Assembly: GCF_001905665.1 (NCBI RefSeq)
Contig: NZ_LIVX01000007.1
Coordinates: 124,001-188,000, forward strand
Source: Streptomyces sp. CB02261
GTDB lineage: Bacteria > Actinomycetota > Actinomycetes > Streptomycetales > Streptomycetaceae
Reading direction: 5' to 3'
DNA length: 64,000 nucleotides
Both the position numbers and the translations under genes were made by a program. Within the stretch, counting starts at the first letter, position 1, and every line of letters begins with the position of its first letter. This document shows positions 17,157 through 27,005 of the stretch, in pieces. The notes below the pieces were generated by a model. The model made no database searches and was not told where the DNA came from. It saw only the letters and a list, made by a program, of their open reading frames with translations.

Positions 17157-18019
17157 TACAGCGCGCGGAACAGGCCCTCCTGCACCACCGACACCAGGAG
17201 CCGGCCCTCGCGGTCGTAGATCCTGCCCCGCGCGAGTCCCCGGCCGCCCGTCGCGATCGGGGACTCCTGGTCGTACAGGAACCACTCGTCCGCCCGGAAC
17301 GGGCGGTGGAACCACATCGCGTGGTCGAGCGACGCCATGTCGAAGCCGCGCGGGCCCCACAGCGGCTCGACCGGGATCCTCACCGCGTCCAGAAGCGTCA
17401 TGTCCGAGGCGTACGTCAGGGCGCAGGTGTGGACCAGCGGGTCGTCGCCGAGCGGACCCACGGCCCGCATCCACACCGCGGAGCGCGGGTCCGCGTCCTT
17501 GACCTCGTCCGCGGTCCAGCGCAGCCGGTCCACGTACCGGATGTCGAAGGGCTGCCGGCGCGCCATCCGTTCCAGGGCCTCCGGAAGGGTGCCCAGGTGC
17601 TCGCGGATCTCGTCCGCCAGGTTCGGCAGGCTCTCCGGGTCGGTCAGGTGCCGCGGCGGCAGCTGGTGCTCGAAGGCACCCTCCTCCGGCTTGTGGAAGG
17701 AGGCCGTCAGATTGAAGATCGTCCGCCCCTCCTGCACGGCCGTGACCCGGCGGGTCGTGAACGAGCGCCCGTCCCGCACCCGCTCCACCTGGTACACGAT
17801 CGGCACCCCGGGCCGTCCCGGCCGCAGGAAGTAGGCGTGCAGCGAGTGCACCGGCCGGTCGCCCTCCGTGGTGCGGCCGGCCGCCACCAGGGCCTGCCCG
17901 GCGACCTGCCCGCCGAAGACCCGCTGCAGCGACTCCTGCGGGCTGCGCCCACGGAAGATGTTGACCTCGATCTGCTCCAGGTCGAGCAGGTCCACGAGCC
18001 TCTCGGCGGGATTCGTCAC
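17156..18019 (-). CDS. tesB: Acyl-CoA thioesterase II
   Basis: A 287-aa double-hotdog enzyme hydrolysing acyl-CoA to free acid and CoA. Features: FGGQVAGQAL and SLHAYFLRPG in the N-terminal hotdog, DGRSFTTRRVTAVQ, and the C-terminal MASLDHAMWFHRPF with the TesB Asp, followed by ESPIATGGRGLARGRIYDREGRLL. GTG start with a GGGGAG ribosome site. It follows the DUF3516 helicase by 15 nt and is likely in the same operon. Confidence 0.93.
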   Translation of the reverse strand: MTNPAERLVDLLDLEQIEVNIFRGRSPQESLQRVFGGQVAGQALVAAGRTTEGDRPVHSLHAYFLRPGRPGVPIVYQVERVRDGRSFTTRRVTAVQEGRTIFNLTASFHKPEEGAFEHQLPPRHLTDPESLPNLADEIREHLGTLPEALERMARRQPFDIRYVDRLRWTADEVKDADPRSAVWMRAVGPLGDDPLVHTCALTYASDMTLLDAVRIPVEPLWGPRGFDMASLDHAMWFHRPFRADEWFLYDQESPIATGGRGLARGRIYDREGRLLVSVVQEGLFRAL

Positions 18020-18034
18020 GGCTGAACTCCCCTT

Positions 18035-20548
18035 CTACAGCTGTCCGACGGACGTCACGCGGACCACCGCCCGGCCCTCCTCGTCGGAGGCGGCGAGATC
18101 CACCTCCGCGCTGATACCCCAGTCATGGTCGCCGTTCGGGTCGGCGAAGGTCTGCCGGACGCGCCACAGGCCGTGCGCCGCGTCCTCCTCGATGGCGAGG
18201 AGCTTCGGGCCGCGCGCGTCCGGACCCGTACCGAGGTCGTCGTACTCGTCCCAGTACGCGTCCATCGCGTCGCCCCACGCGTCCGCGTCCCAGCCGGACT
18301 CGGCGTCCAGCTCACCGAGCGCGGTCAGGTTGTCGAGGGCGGCCAGCTCCACCCGGCGGAACATCGCGTTGCGCACCAGGACCCGGAAGGCGCGCGCGTT
18401 GGCCGTGACCGGCTTGACCTGGTCGGCCTTCTCCTGGGCCTCCTCGGCCGTCTGGACCTCCGGGTTGGCGAGCTGCTCCCACTCGTCGAGCAGTGAGGAG
18501 TCCACCTGGCGCACCATCTCGCCCAGCCAGGCGATCAGGTCCTCCAGGTCCTCGGTCTTCAGGTCGTCCGGGATGGTGTGGTCGAGCGCCTTGTACGCGC
18601 TCGCGAGGTAGCGCAGGACGATGCCCTCGGTCCGGGCCAGCTCGTACCAGGAGGTGAACTCGGTGAAGGTCAGGGCCCGTTCGTACATGTCACGGATGAC
18701 CGACTTCGGCGACACCGGGTGGTCGCCGACCCACGGGTGGGACGTCCGGTAGACGTTGTACGCGTGCCAGAGCAGCTCCTCCAGCGGCTTCGGGTACGAG
18801 ATGTCCTGGAGCCGCTCCATCCGCTCCTCGTACTCGACGCCGTCCGCCTTCATCCGCCCGACCGCCTCGCCGCGCGCCTTGTTCTGCATGGCGGCGAGGA
18901 TCTGGCGCGGGTCGTCCAGCGTCGACTCGACGACGGAGACCATGTCCAGGGCGTACGAGGGGGACTCCGGGTCGAGCAGGTCGAAGGCGGCGAGCGCGAA
19001 CGTCGACAGCGGCTGGTTGAGCGCGAAGTCCTGCTGGAGGTCGACCGTGAGCCGGATGGTGCGGCCCTCGGCGTCCGGCTCGGGCAGCTGCTCCACGACC
19101 CCGCCGTCGAGCAGCGAGCGGTAGATCGCGATGGCCCGGCGGATGTGCCGCAGCTGCGCCTTGCGCGGCTCGTGGTTGTCCTCCAGGAGCTTGCGCATCG
19201 CCTCGAACGCGTTGCCCGGGCGGGCGATCACCGACAGCAGCATGATGTTGGTGACCTTGAAGCGGGAGGTCAGCGGCTCCGGCTCGGCGTCGATCAGCTT
19301 GTCGAAGGTGGTGTCGCTCCAGGCGACGAAGCCCTCCGGCGCCTTCTTGCGGACCACCTTGCGGCGCTTCTTCGGGTCGTCGCCGGCCTTCGCGAGCGCC
19401 TTCTCGTTCTCGATGACGTGCTCGGGGGCCTGGGCGACGACCAGACCGGCCGTGTCGAAGCCGGCCCGCCCGGCGCGGCCCGCGATCTGGTGGAACTCAC
19501 GGGCGCGCAGGGTCCGCACCCGGTTGCCGTCGTACTTCGTCAGAGCGGTGAAGAGGACCGTACGGATCGGCACGTTCACGCCGACGCCGAGGGTGTCCGT
19601 CCCGCAGATCACCTTCAGCAGGCCGGCCTGGGCCAGCTTCTCGACGAGGCGCCGGTACTTCGGCAGCATGCCCGCGTGGTGCACGCCGATGCCGTGGCGG
19701 ACGTAACGCGAGAGGTTCTGGCCGAACTTGGTGGTGAAGCGGAAGTTGCCGATCAGCTCGGCGATCTTGTCCTTCTCCTCGCGCGTGCACATGTTGATGC
19801 TCATCAGCGACTGCGCGCGCTCCACGGCCTGCGCCTGGGTGAAGTGCACGATGTACACCGGTGCCTGCCTGGTCTCCAGGAGCTCCGTCAGGGTGTCCGT
19901 GATGGGCGTCAGGCGGTACTCGTACGAGAGCGGCACCGGCCGGGTCGCGGAGCGGACCACGGAGGTCGGCCGGCCCGTGCGCCGGGTCAGGTCCTTCTCG
20001 AACATCGACACGTCGCCGAGCGTCGCCGACATGAGGACGAACTGCGCCTGGGGGAGTTCGAGCAGCGGGATCTGCCAGGCCCAGCCGCGGTCCTGCTCGG
20101 CGTAGAAGTGGAACTCGTCCATGACGACCTGGCCGATGTCGGCGTACTTGCCGTCGCGGAGCGCGATCGAGGCCAGCACCTCCGCCGTGCAGCAGATCAC
20201 CGGCGCGTCCGCGTTCACCGAGGCGTCGCCGGTCAGCATGCCGACGTTCTCGGTGCCGAAGAGCTTGCACAGGTCGAAGAACTTCTCCGACACCAGCGCC
20301 TTGATCGGCGCGGTGTAGAACGTCACCTGGTCGTTCGCGAGCGCGGTGAAATGGGCCCCCGCCGCTACCAGCGACTTTCCCGAGCCGGTGGGGGTGGACA
20401 GGATCACGTTGGCCCCGGAGACGACCTCGATCAGCGCCTCTTCCTGGGCCGGGTAGAGCGTGATGCCCCGGTCCTCGGCCCAGGAGGAGAAGGCCTCGAA
20501 GAGGGCGTCGGGGTCGGCGGTCGGCGGCAGCTGATCGATAAGGGTCAC
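18035..20548 (-). CDS. Superfamily II RNA helicase with DUF3516 domain
   Basis: An 837-aa DEAD/DEAH-type helicase. Q-like and motif I (STPTGSGKSLVA), Ia (YTAPIKALVSEKF), motif II DEFH, motif III SATLGD, and motif VI QIAGRAGRAGFDT are in order within the first 500 residues. The rest is the actinobacterial DUF3516 region. It is Ski2-like in architecture; roles in RNA turnover or ribosome assembly are plausible but not shown here. GTG start without a ribosome site; CAAGAT ends 6 nt upstream, so it may be leaderless. Co-transcribed with tesB. Confidence 0.92.
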   Translation of the reverse strand: MTLIDQLPPTADPDALFEAFSSWAEDRGITLYPAQEEALIEVVSGANVILSTPTGSGKSLVAAGAHFTALANDQVTFYTAPIKALVSEKFFDLCKLFGTENVGMLTGDASVNADAPVICCTAEVLASIALRDGKYADIGQVVMDEFHFYAEQDRGWAWQIPLLELPQAQFVLMSATLGDVSMFEKDLTRRTGRPTSVVRSATRPVPLSYEYRLTPITDTLTELLETRQAPVYIVHFTQAQAVERAQSLMSINMCTREEKDKIAELIGNFRFTTKFGQNLSRYVRHGIGVHHAGMLPKYRRLVEKLAQAGLLKVICGTDTLGVGVNVPIRTVLFTALTKYDGNRVRTLRAREFHQIAGRAGRAGFDTAGLVVAQAPEHVIENEKALAKAGDDPKKRRKVVRKKAPEGFVAWSDTTFDKLIDAEPEPLTSRFKVTNIMLLSVIARPGNAFEAMRKLLEDNHEPRKAQLRHIRRAIAIYRSLLDGGVVEQLPEPDAEGRTIRLTVDLQQDFALNQPLSTFALAAFDLLDPESPSYALDMVSVVESTLDDPRQILAAMQNKARGEAVGRMKADGVEYEERMERLQDISYPKPLEELLWHAYNVYRTSHPWVGDHPVSPKSVIRDMYERALTFTEFTSWYELARTEGIVLRYLASAYKALDHTIPDDLKTEDLEDLIAWLGEMVRQVDSSLLDEWEQLANPEVQTAEEAQEKADQVKPVTANARAFRVLVRNAMFRRVELAALDNLTALGELDAESGWDADAWGDAMDAYWDEYDDLGTGPDARGPKLLAIEEDAAHGLWRVRQTFADPNGDHDWGISAEVDLAASDEEGRAVVRVTSVGQL

Positions 20549-20679
20549 GCCCCCATCTTGCCTGGCTTCCGCTCGGATGAGGGAACCGGCCGCGGACGGC
20601 CAAGATCACGGACGATAGGCTCGTCCGTCGACCGGTCGTCAACTGAGCGCCGGCAGGGGAGAAACGGGGCGGGCCAAGC

Positions 20680-21471
20680 ATGATGGGACCGGCGCATTCG
20701 CTGTCCGGAGCGGCGGCCTGGCTGGGCGTCGGAGCGGCCGCGGCGGCCTTCGACCGGCCGATGCCCTGGCCGGTCCTCGTCGTCGGCGCGCTCATCTGCG
20801 CGGGCGCGGCCCTCGCCCCCGACCTCGATCACCGATCCGCGACCATCTCCCGCGCCTTCGGGCCGGTCTCCAAGGCCCTCTGCGGGATCGTCGACAAGCT
20901 GTCGTACGCCGTCTACAAGGCGACCCGCTCCTCCGCCGACCCCCGCAGGTCCGGCGGCCACCGGACGCTGACCCACACCTGGCTCTGGGCGGTCCTGATC
21001 GGCGGCGGCGCCTCCGCCGCGGCGGTCACCGGCGGCCGGTGGGCGGTGCTCGCGATCCTCTTCGTCCACCTGGTCCTCGCCGTGGAGGGCCTGCTGTGGC
21101 GCGCCGCCCGGGTGTCCAGCGACGTCCTGGTCTGGCTGCTCGGCGCGACCAGCGCCTGGATCCTGGCGGGCGTCCTCGACCAGCCGGGCAACGGCGCGGA
21201 CTGGTTCTTCACCGCCCCCGGCCAGGAGTACCTGTGGCTCGGGCTGCCGATCGTCCTCGGCGCCCTCGTCCACGACATCGGCGACGCCCTGACCGTCTCC
21301 GGCTGCCCGATCCTGTGGCCCATCCCGGTCGGCCGGAAGCGCTGGTACCCGATCGGCCCGCCGAAGGCCATGCGCTTCCGGGCCGGCAGCTGGGTCGAGC
21401 TGAAGGTCCTCATGCCCGCCTTCATGCTCCTCGGCGGAGCGGGCGGCGCCTCGGCGCTGGGCTTCATCTAG
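20680..21471 (+). CDS. Membrane-bound YdjM-type metal-dependent hydrolase family protein
   Basis: A 263-aa membrane protein with N-terminal GPAHSLSGAAAWL, acidic PDLDHRSATISR and GGHRTLTHTWLW, the His/Asp metal motif of the YdjM (DUF457) family, and four or so hydrophobic helices. Family members (including LexA-regulated E. coli YdjM) are integral membrane proteins; biochemical activity is not established. Two adjacent ATG codons (20680, 20683) are possible starts. Divergent from the helicase gene. Confidence 0.85.
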   Translation: MMGPAHSLSGAAAWLGVGAAAAAFDRPMPWPVLVVGALICAGAALAPDLDHRSATISRAFGPVSKALCGIVDKLSYAVYKATRSSADPRRSGGHRTLTHTWLWAVLIGGGASAAAVTGGRWAVLAILFVHLVLAVEGLLWRAARVSSDVLVWLLGATSAWILAGVLDQPGNGADWFFTAPGQEYLWLGLPIVLGALVHDIGDALTVSGCPILWPIPVGRKRWYPIGPPKAMRFRAGSWVELKVLMPAFMLLGGAGGASALGFI

Positions 21472-21489
21472 CGGCACGGGCCTCCAGGA

Positions 21490-21542
21490 CCACGGAAGGG
21501 GGGCCGCACCGGACGACGTCCGGTGCGGCCCCCCTTCCGTGG
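21490..21542. terminator. Very strong bidirectional hairpin terminator
   Basis: Perfect 25-bp inverted repeat (21490-21514 and 21518-21542) with a GAC loop between the convergent YdjM-type gene and the ABC exporter gene. It is the longest perfect stem in the window. Confidence 0.9.
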
Positions 21543-21564
21543 ATCAGCCGTGCGTCTCCGCGGA

Positions 21565-23346
21565 TCAGCCGTGCCAGGACCGCCACAGGGCCGCGTACGC
21601 CCCGTCCGCCGCGACCAGCTCCGTGTGGCTGCCGAGCTCGCTGATCCGCCCCGACTCGACCACCGCGATCAGATCGGCGTCGTGCGCGGTGTGCAGCCGG
21701 TGCGCGATGGCCACGACCGTGCGCCCGTCCAGGACCCGGCCGAGCGAACGCTCCAGGTGCCGGGCCGCCCGCGGGTCGAGCAGCGAGGTCGCCTCGTCGA
21801 GGACCAGGGTGTGCGGGTCCGCGAGCACCAGACGGGCCAGCGCGATCTGCTGGGCCTGCGCCGGGGTGAGAGACCGGCCGCCCGAGCCGACCTCGGTGTC
21901 CAGGCCCTCGTCGAGACCCCGGGCCCAGACCTGCGCGTCCACCGCCGTGAGCGCCGCCCACAGCTCCGTGTCGGACGCGCCGGTCCTCGCCAGGAGCAGA
22001 TTGTCCCGGAGCGTGCCCACGAAGACGTGGTGTTCCTGGTTGACCAGGGCCACGTGCTCACGGACCCGCTCGGCGGGCATCCGGGCCAGTTCCGCCGCGC
22101 CGAGGGTGACCGAGCCGGTCCGCGGGGCGTAGATGCCCGCGAGCAGCCGGCCGAGGGTGGACTTGCCCGCGCCGGACGGGCCCACGAGCGCGAGCCGGGT
22201 GCCGGGCGCCACCTTCAGGGTCACCTCGTGCAGCACGTCGACGCCCTCGCGGTAGCCGAACCTGACCTCGTCCGCCCGGACGGCACGGCCCTCCGGCCGT
22301 ACCTCCGCGTCGCCCGCCTCCGGCTCGATGTCCCGGACGCCGACGAGCCGCGCCAGCGACACCTGGGCGACCTGGAGCTCGTCGTACCAGCGGAGCACGA
22401 TCCCGATCGGGTCCACCAGCATCTGCGCGAGCAGCGCGCCCGTCGTCAGCTGACCCACGTCGATCCAGCCCTGGAGCACGAACACGCCGCCGAACAGGAG
22501 CACCGAACAGAGCACCGTCGTATGGGTGAGATTGACGACGGGGAAGAGCACCGAGCGCAGGAAGAGCGTGTACCTCTCCCACGCGACCCATTCCGTGATG
22601 CGCCGGTCCGACAGGGCGATCCGGCGGGCGCCGAGGCGGTGCGCCTCGACCGTACGGCCCGCGTCGACCGTCTCCGCGAGGGCGGCGGCCACCGCCGCGT
22701 ACCCCGCGGACTCCGAGCGGTACGCCGAGGGCGCCCGCTTGAAGTACCAGCGGCAGCCGACGACCAGCAGCGGCGCCGCGAGCAGGGCGACCAGCGCCAG
22801 CGGCGGCGCCGTCACGGCGAGGCCGCCGAGCAGCAGCCCCGCCCACACGACACCGATGGCCAGCTGGGGCACGGCCTCGCGCATCGCGTTGGACAGCCGG
22901 TCGACGTCCGTGGTGATCCGGGACAGAAGATCGCCGGTACCCGCCCGTTCCAGGACGCCCGGCGGCAGACCGACCGCGCGGACGAGGAAGTCCTCCCGCA
23001 GGTCGGCGAGCATCTCCTCGCCGAGCATCGCCCCGCGCAGCCGGACCAGCCGCACGAAGAACGTCTGGACGAGCAGGGCGACCGCGAACAGCGCGACCGT
23101 ACGCTCCAGATGCAGCTCGCGGGCTCCCGAGGCCAGCTCGTCCACCACCGAACCGAGCAGGTACGGGCCGGCCATCGAGGCGATCACGGCGACCGTGTTC
23201 ACCCCGATGAGCACGGCGAACGCCCGGCGGTGGCGGTGCAGCAGCTCGCGGACGTAGGTGAGGACGGTCGTGCCGGCGGCGACGGGCAGGGTCGTCGCCG
23301 TCGTGGGGGCCGCCGGGTCGTACGCGGGCGGCGCCAGGCCGATCAT
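21565..23346 (-). CDS. ABC exporter half-transporter, subunit B (intact Walker A, degenerate signature)
   Basis: A 593-aa type IV ABC exporter: six-helix transmembrane domain (about residues 30-330) and a nucleotide-binding domain with Walker A GPSGAGKST, Walker B LVLDEAT and H-loop AIAHRL. The signature, normally LSGGQ, is SLTPAQAQQ. Its ATG overlaps the stop of the upstream subunit (ATGA), so the two are co-translated and probably form a heterodimer in which this subunit supplies the ATP loop of the working site. Cargo unknown (drug, lipid or peptide). Confidence 0.92.
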   Translation of the reverse strand: MIGLAPPAYDPAAPTTATTLPVAAGTTVLTYVRELLHRHRRAFAVLIGVNTVAVIASMAGPYLLGSVVDELASGARELHLERTVALFAVALLVQTFFVRLVRLRGAMLGEEMLADLREDFLVRAVGLPPGVLERAGTGDLLSRITTDVDRLSNAMREAVPQLAIGVVWAGLLLGGLAVTAPPLALVALLAAPLLVVGCRWYFKRAPSAYRSESAGYAAVAAALAETVDAGRTVEAHRLGARRIALSDRRITEWVAWERYTLFLRSVLFPVVNLTHTTVLCSVLLFGGVFVLQGWIDVGQLTTGALLAQMLVDPIGIVLRWYDELQVAQVSLARLVGVRDIEPEAGDAEVRPEGRAVRADEVRFGYREGVDVLHEVTLKVAPGTRLALVGPSGAGKSTLGRLLAGIYAPRTGSVTLGAAELARMPAERVREHVALVNQEHHVFVGTLRDNLLLARTGASDTELWAALTAVDAQVWARGLDEGLDTEVGSGGRSLTPAQAQQIALARLVLADPHTLVLDEATSLLDPRAARHLERSLGRVLDGRTVVAIAHRLHTAHDADLIAVVESGRISELGSHTELVAADGAYAALWRSWHG

Positions 23347-25154
23347 GCCGATTCCCCTTCCAGTGCTTCGATCTCGTCGAGGCGGGGGACCGCCGTGCCG
23401 AGTTCCTCGTCGGTCTCGCGGGTGACGACCGCGCGGTAGCGGGGCTCCCGTGCCAGCAGCTCGCGATGGGTGCCGACGGCGATCGCCTGGCCCTCGTCGA
23501 CCAGGACGACCCGGTCGGCGCGGTCCAGGATCAGCGGCGAGGAGGCGAGGACCACGGTGGTCCTGTCCGCGCGCAGCTCGCTGATCCCGGCGGCGACCCG
23601 GGCCTCGGTGTGCGAGTCCACCGCCGAGGTGGGCTCGTCGAGGACGAGCACCTCGGGGTCGGACACCAGGGACCGGGCGAGCGCGAGCCGCTGCCGCTGG
23701 CCGCCGGAGAGCGACCGGCCCCGCTCGGTGATGCGGGTGCGCATCGGATCGCCGTCGGTGTCCACGGAGGCCTGCGCCAGCGCGTCGAGGACGTCGTCGC
23801 ACCGGGCGGCGGCCAGCGCCTGCCCGGGGAGCACCGCGCCGGAGCGGGGTACGTCGAGCAGTTCGTCGAGGGTGCCCGAGAGCAGGACCGGGTCCTTGTC
23901 CTGGACGAGGACGGCCGTACGGGCGGTCTCCAGCGGCAGTTCGTCGAGCGGGACGCCGCCGAGCAGGACCGAGGTGTGGTCGGCGCCGGGCTCCGCCGGG
24001 TGGCCGCCGAGCCGGTCCGCGAGCCGCCCGGCCAGGTCGGGGTCGCCGCAGACGACCGCGGTGAAGCGGCCGGCCGGTGCGAGCAGCCCGGTCAGCGGGT
24101 CGTACAGGTCACCGGTCGCCGCGCGGTCCTCGTCCCCGGCGTCGGTGATGGTGGTCGACGTGCGGGTCAGGGCGAGCACCCGGGCGGCCCGCTTCGCGGA
24201 CGGCCGGGAGAAGGAGAAGGCCATCGCGATCTCCTCGAAGTTGCGCAGCGGGTGGTAGGTGAGCGCCACGGCGCTGTAGACGGTGACCAGCTCACCGACC
24301 GTGATCCGGCCGTCGAGCGCGAGCCGTGCCCCGTACGCCACCACGGCGATGAGCAGGATGCCGGGCAGCACGACCTGGGTCGCGGAGATCAGCGCCCACA
24401 TGCGGGCACTGCGCACGGCCGCCCTGCGGACCTCCTGGGACGCGGCGCGGTAGCGGTCGAGGAACAGCTCCTCGCCGCCGATGCCGCGCAGGACGCGGAG
24501 CCCGGCGACGGTGTCCGAGGCCAGTTCGGTGGCCTTGCCCGCCTTCTCGCGCTGGATGTCCGCCCGGCGGGTCGCGCGGGGGAGGAGCGGGAGCACGGAC
24601 AGGGCGAGGAAGGGGACGCCGACGGCCACCACGACGCCGAGGGACGGCTCGTAGAGGACGAGACCGACACAGATGATCACCAGGACGACGGCGCCCGCGG
24701 CGAACCGGGAGAGGGCCTCGACGAACCAGCCGATCTTCTCGACGTCGCCGGTGGAGACGGCGACGACCTCGCCCGCCGCGACCCGGCGGGTCAGCAGGGA
24801 GCCGAGCTCGGCGGTCTTGCGGGAGAGGAGCTGCTGGACCCGGGTGGAGGCGGTGATCCAGTTGGTGACGGCGGTGCGGTGCAGCATCACGTCGCCGACG
24901 GCGATCGCGGCGCCCATGACCACGAGCAGCACTCCGGCGAGGGTGAGCCGCCCGCCGTCGCGGTCCACGACGGACTGGACGGCGATGCCGGTGCCGATCG
25001 GCAGTCCGGCGATGCCCAGGTGGTGCAGGAGCCCCCAGAGCATGGACTTCGTCTGCCCGGCGATTTGTCGGCGGCCGAGCCAGATCAGGAACCGGGTGCC
25101 CGAGCGGACATCGGGGACCCCTGGGTCGGCGTAGGGAAGATCTCGAATCTGCAT
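23343..25154 (-). CDS. ABC exporter half-transporter, subunit A (no Walker A lysine, intact signature)
   Basis: A 603-aa exporter half. The nucleotide-binding domain keeps the signature SLSGGQRQRLALAR and Walker B VLVLDEPTSAVD, but Walker A is replaced by VVCGDPDLAGRL (no GKS/T) and the H-loop His is missing (VVLASSPLILD). These losses are the mirror image of those in the partner, so together they make one canonical and one dead ATP site. I start at ATG 25154 (MQIRDLPYADPG); a longer frame to 25343 is judged non-coding. Divergent from the PNGase-A-like gene. Confidence 0.9.
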   Translation of the reverse strand: MQIRDLPYADPGVPDVRSGTRFLIWLGRRQIAGQTKSMLWGLLHHLGIAGLPIGTGIAVQSVVDRDGGRLTLAGVLLVVMGAAIAVGDVMLHRTAVTNWITASTRVQQLLSRKTAELGSLLTRRVAAGEVVAVSTGDVEKIGWFVEALSRFAAGAVVLVIICVGLVLYEPSLGVVVAVGVPFLALSVLPLLPRATRRADIQREKAGKATELASDTVAGLRVLRGIGGEELFLDRYRAASQEVRRAAVRSARMWALISATQVVLPGILLIAVVAYGARLALDGRITVGELVTVYSAVALTYHPLRNFEEIAMAFSFSRPSAKRAARVLALTRTSTTITDAGDEDRAATGDLYDPLTGLLAPAGRFTAVVCGDPDLAGRLADRLGGHPAEPGADHTSVLLGGVPLDELPLETARTAVLVQDKDPVLLSGTLDELLDVPRSGAVLPGQALAAARCDDVLDALAQASVDTDGDPMRTRITERGRSLSGGQRQRLALARSLVSDPEVLVLDEPTSAVDSHTEARVAAGISELRADRTTVVLASSPLILDRADRVVLVDEGQAIAVGTHRELLAREPRYRAVVTRETDEELGTAVPRLDEIEALEGESA

Positions 25155-25352
25155 GGCGTCCCAGGGTCTCCGGGGGTCGGCGGGGGGAAGACGCGCGCCG
25201 GGGGTGTGCGACGGCGGTGGATGGAAACCGTGCAAGGTTCGCTTTTTCCCCGCCGGGCAGCAATCGAATTTCCACACGACGGAACAGATCGCGCCATGTC
25301 CGCTCATCGCCCTCTGGACCGCGCGGCACTGACCGCGCTTCACTTCCGCCCC

Positions 25353-26960
25353 ATGAGATCACTCAAGATCATGAGCATGCTCAGCGGTCTGGTGCTCGCC
25401 GTGAGCGCGCTCCTCACCGCACACCCGGCGGCCGCCGACGGCCCGACCGGCCCGACGCCCCCGGCCGAGTTCACCGGCGACTGGCACGATCCGGTCACCG
25501 CCGCCCCGCCCGTCGACACCCCCGGCACCCGCAGCTGCGAGGTGACCCTCGCCGCCGCGCAGTTCCGTGACTTCACCCCCTACCAGGGGAGTTACACGCC
25601 GCCGAAGGAGTGCGGCACCCTCTGGAACAAGGTCGTCCTGCGTCTCGAAGGCAGCGTGAAGGGCCGTCAGTACGACCGCCTCGGGTACCTGACCGTCGGT
25701 GGCGTGGAGATCTTCCGCACCTCCACGCCCCAGCCCTCACCCGAGGGCATCACCTGGTCGGTCGAGAAGGACGTCACCCGCTACCGCGACACCCTCAGCC
25801 GCCCGCAGCCGGTCGAGATGCTCATCGGCAATGTCGTGAACGAGACGTACACCGGCGTCCTCGACGTCCGTGTCACCCTCACCTTCCACACCGCCCAGGG
25901 CCGGGTGAAACCCGCCGCCGGTACGCCCGACCGGGTGATCCCGCTCACCGGAGCCACTCTCACCACCCCGCGCAACACCGAACGGGTCCTCGCCGAGGTG
26001 TACGCCACCGGCTCCGGCGGCGGCTGCGAGGAGTACTGGTACCTCTCGGTCCCCGACGCCGCCCCCTACTCCTGTCGCGCCGCCGAGGGCCCGCACCGGG
26101 AGGTCCGCGTCTCCGTCGACGGGCGCCTCGCCGGAATCGCCGCGCCCTTTCCCACGGTCTGGACCGGCGGCTGGTCGAACCCCTTCCTCTGGTACGTCAC
26201 GCCCGGGCCGCGCGCCTTCGACGTCCAGCCGATCGTCTACGACCTGACGCCCTTCGCCGCACTCCTCAACGACGGCCGGGCGCACCGCGTCGAGGTCGCC
26301 GTCGCCGGCGTCCCCGCCGGGCAGGCCGGCTGGTCCACCCCCGCCAACGTCCTCCTCTGGCAGGACGAGGGCAGCCGGGTCGTCACCGGCGGTCTCGACC
26401 GCCACGAGGAGACCGCCCCGCGCAACTCCTCCCGCTACACGGCGGGTTCCCCGCACCGCCTGGACACGGAGGCGGCCCACCGGCTCACCGTCGCCGGCCA
26501 CCTGAACACCTCGCACGGCCGGGTCGTCACCACCGTCGACCGGACCGTCGCCCACACCTCCGTCCACCGCTGGGGCGAGGGGGAGAACCCGGACGCGTTC
26601 ACCGCCAGTTGGTCCGACCGGGAGACCGTGACGGCAGGCCGGACCGTCACCCGCACCGACCGCGCGTACACCATGGACGGCGAGACGACCGTCGGCGCGG
26701 GCGACCGGCTGCGTACGGTCCTCACCCTCGGGGACCGCGCCGCGACGAGCGTCGTGCGCGACGGCCGGCTCCGCTCCTGGTCGCGGCTCGACGACACGTA
26801 CACCGGGGACGCCACGTACACCACCGGCGTCCCGCGCGACCAGCGGCACGCGGTCGGCACCACGAACGAGCGGTACCGGCTGTACGGCTCCGACGGCTGC
26901 CACGACCGGAGCGTCACCACCGTGCAGGGGACCGTCACCCAGGACCTGCGGCGCTGCTGA
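25353..26960 (+). CDS. Secreted peptide-N4-asparagine amidase A-like protein
   Basis: A 535-aa exported protein: signal peptide ending HPAAA-D near residue 28, then a PNGase-A-type domain resembling plant peptide-N-glycanase A (ECGTLWNKVVLRLEGSVKGR, DRLGYLTVGGVEIFRTSTPQ, EGITWSVEKDVTRY, paired Cys residues such as GGGCEEYWYLS). The family removes N-glycans from glycopeptides by cleaving the GlcNAc-Asn bond. An in-frame ATG at 25296 would give a 19-residue longer N-region. No obvious ribosome site for either start. Convergent with the GH109-like gene. Confidence 0.8.
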   Translation: MRSLKIMSMLSGLVLAVSALLTAHPAAADGPTGPTPPAEFTGDWHDPVTAAPPVDTPGTRSCEVTLAAAQFRDFTPYQGSYTPPKECGTLWNKVVLRLEGSVKGRQYDRLGYLTVGGVEIFRTSTPQPSPEGITWSVEKDVTRYRDTLSRPQPVEMLIGNVVNETYTGVLDVRVTLTFHTAQGRVKPAAGTPDRVIPLTGATLTTPRNTERVLAEVYATGSGGGCEEYWYLSVPDAAPYSCRAAEGPHREVRVSVDGRLAGIAAPFPTVWTGGWSNPFLWYVTPGPRAFDVQPIVYDLTPFAALLNDGRAHRVEVAVAGVPAGQAGWSTPANVLLWQDEGSRVVTGGLDRHEETAPRNSSRYTAGSPHRLDTEAAHRLTVAGHLNTSHGRVVTTVDRTVAHTSVHRWGEGENPDAFTASWSDRETVTAGRTVTRTDRAYTMDGETTVGAGDRLRTVLTLGDRAATSVVRDGRLRSWSRLDDTYTGDATYTTGVPRDQRHAVGTTNERYRLYGSDGCHDRSVTTVQGTVTQDLRRC

Positions 26961-26965
26961 GCACG

Positions 26966-27001
26966 GCGGTGCCCGGCCCCCGCACGCGGGCCGGGCACCG
27001 C
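26966..27001. terminator. Bidirectional hairpin terminator
   Basis: Perfect 14-bp inverted repeat GCGGTGCCCGGCCC / GGGCCGGGCACCGC with an 8-nt loop, in the 45-bp gap between the convergent PNGase-A-like and GH109-like genes. Confidence 0.85.
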
Positions 27002-27005
27002 ACCG

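Noticed and set aside
21541..21574. Direct repeat GGATCAGCCGTGC, one copy overlapping the stop of the ABC subunit.
   Set aside because: Only two short copies next to a terminator; probably a small local duplication with no function.
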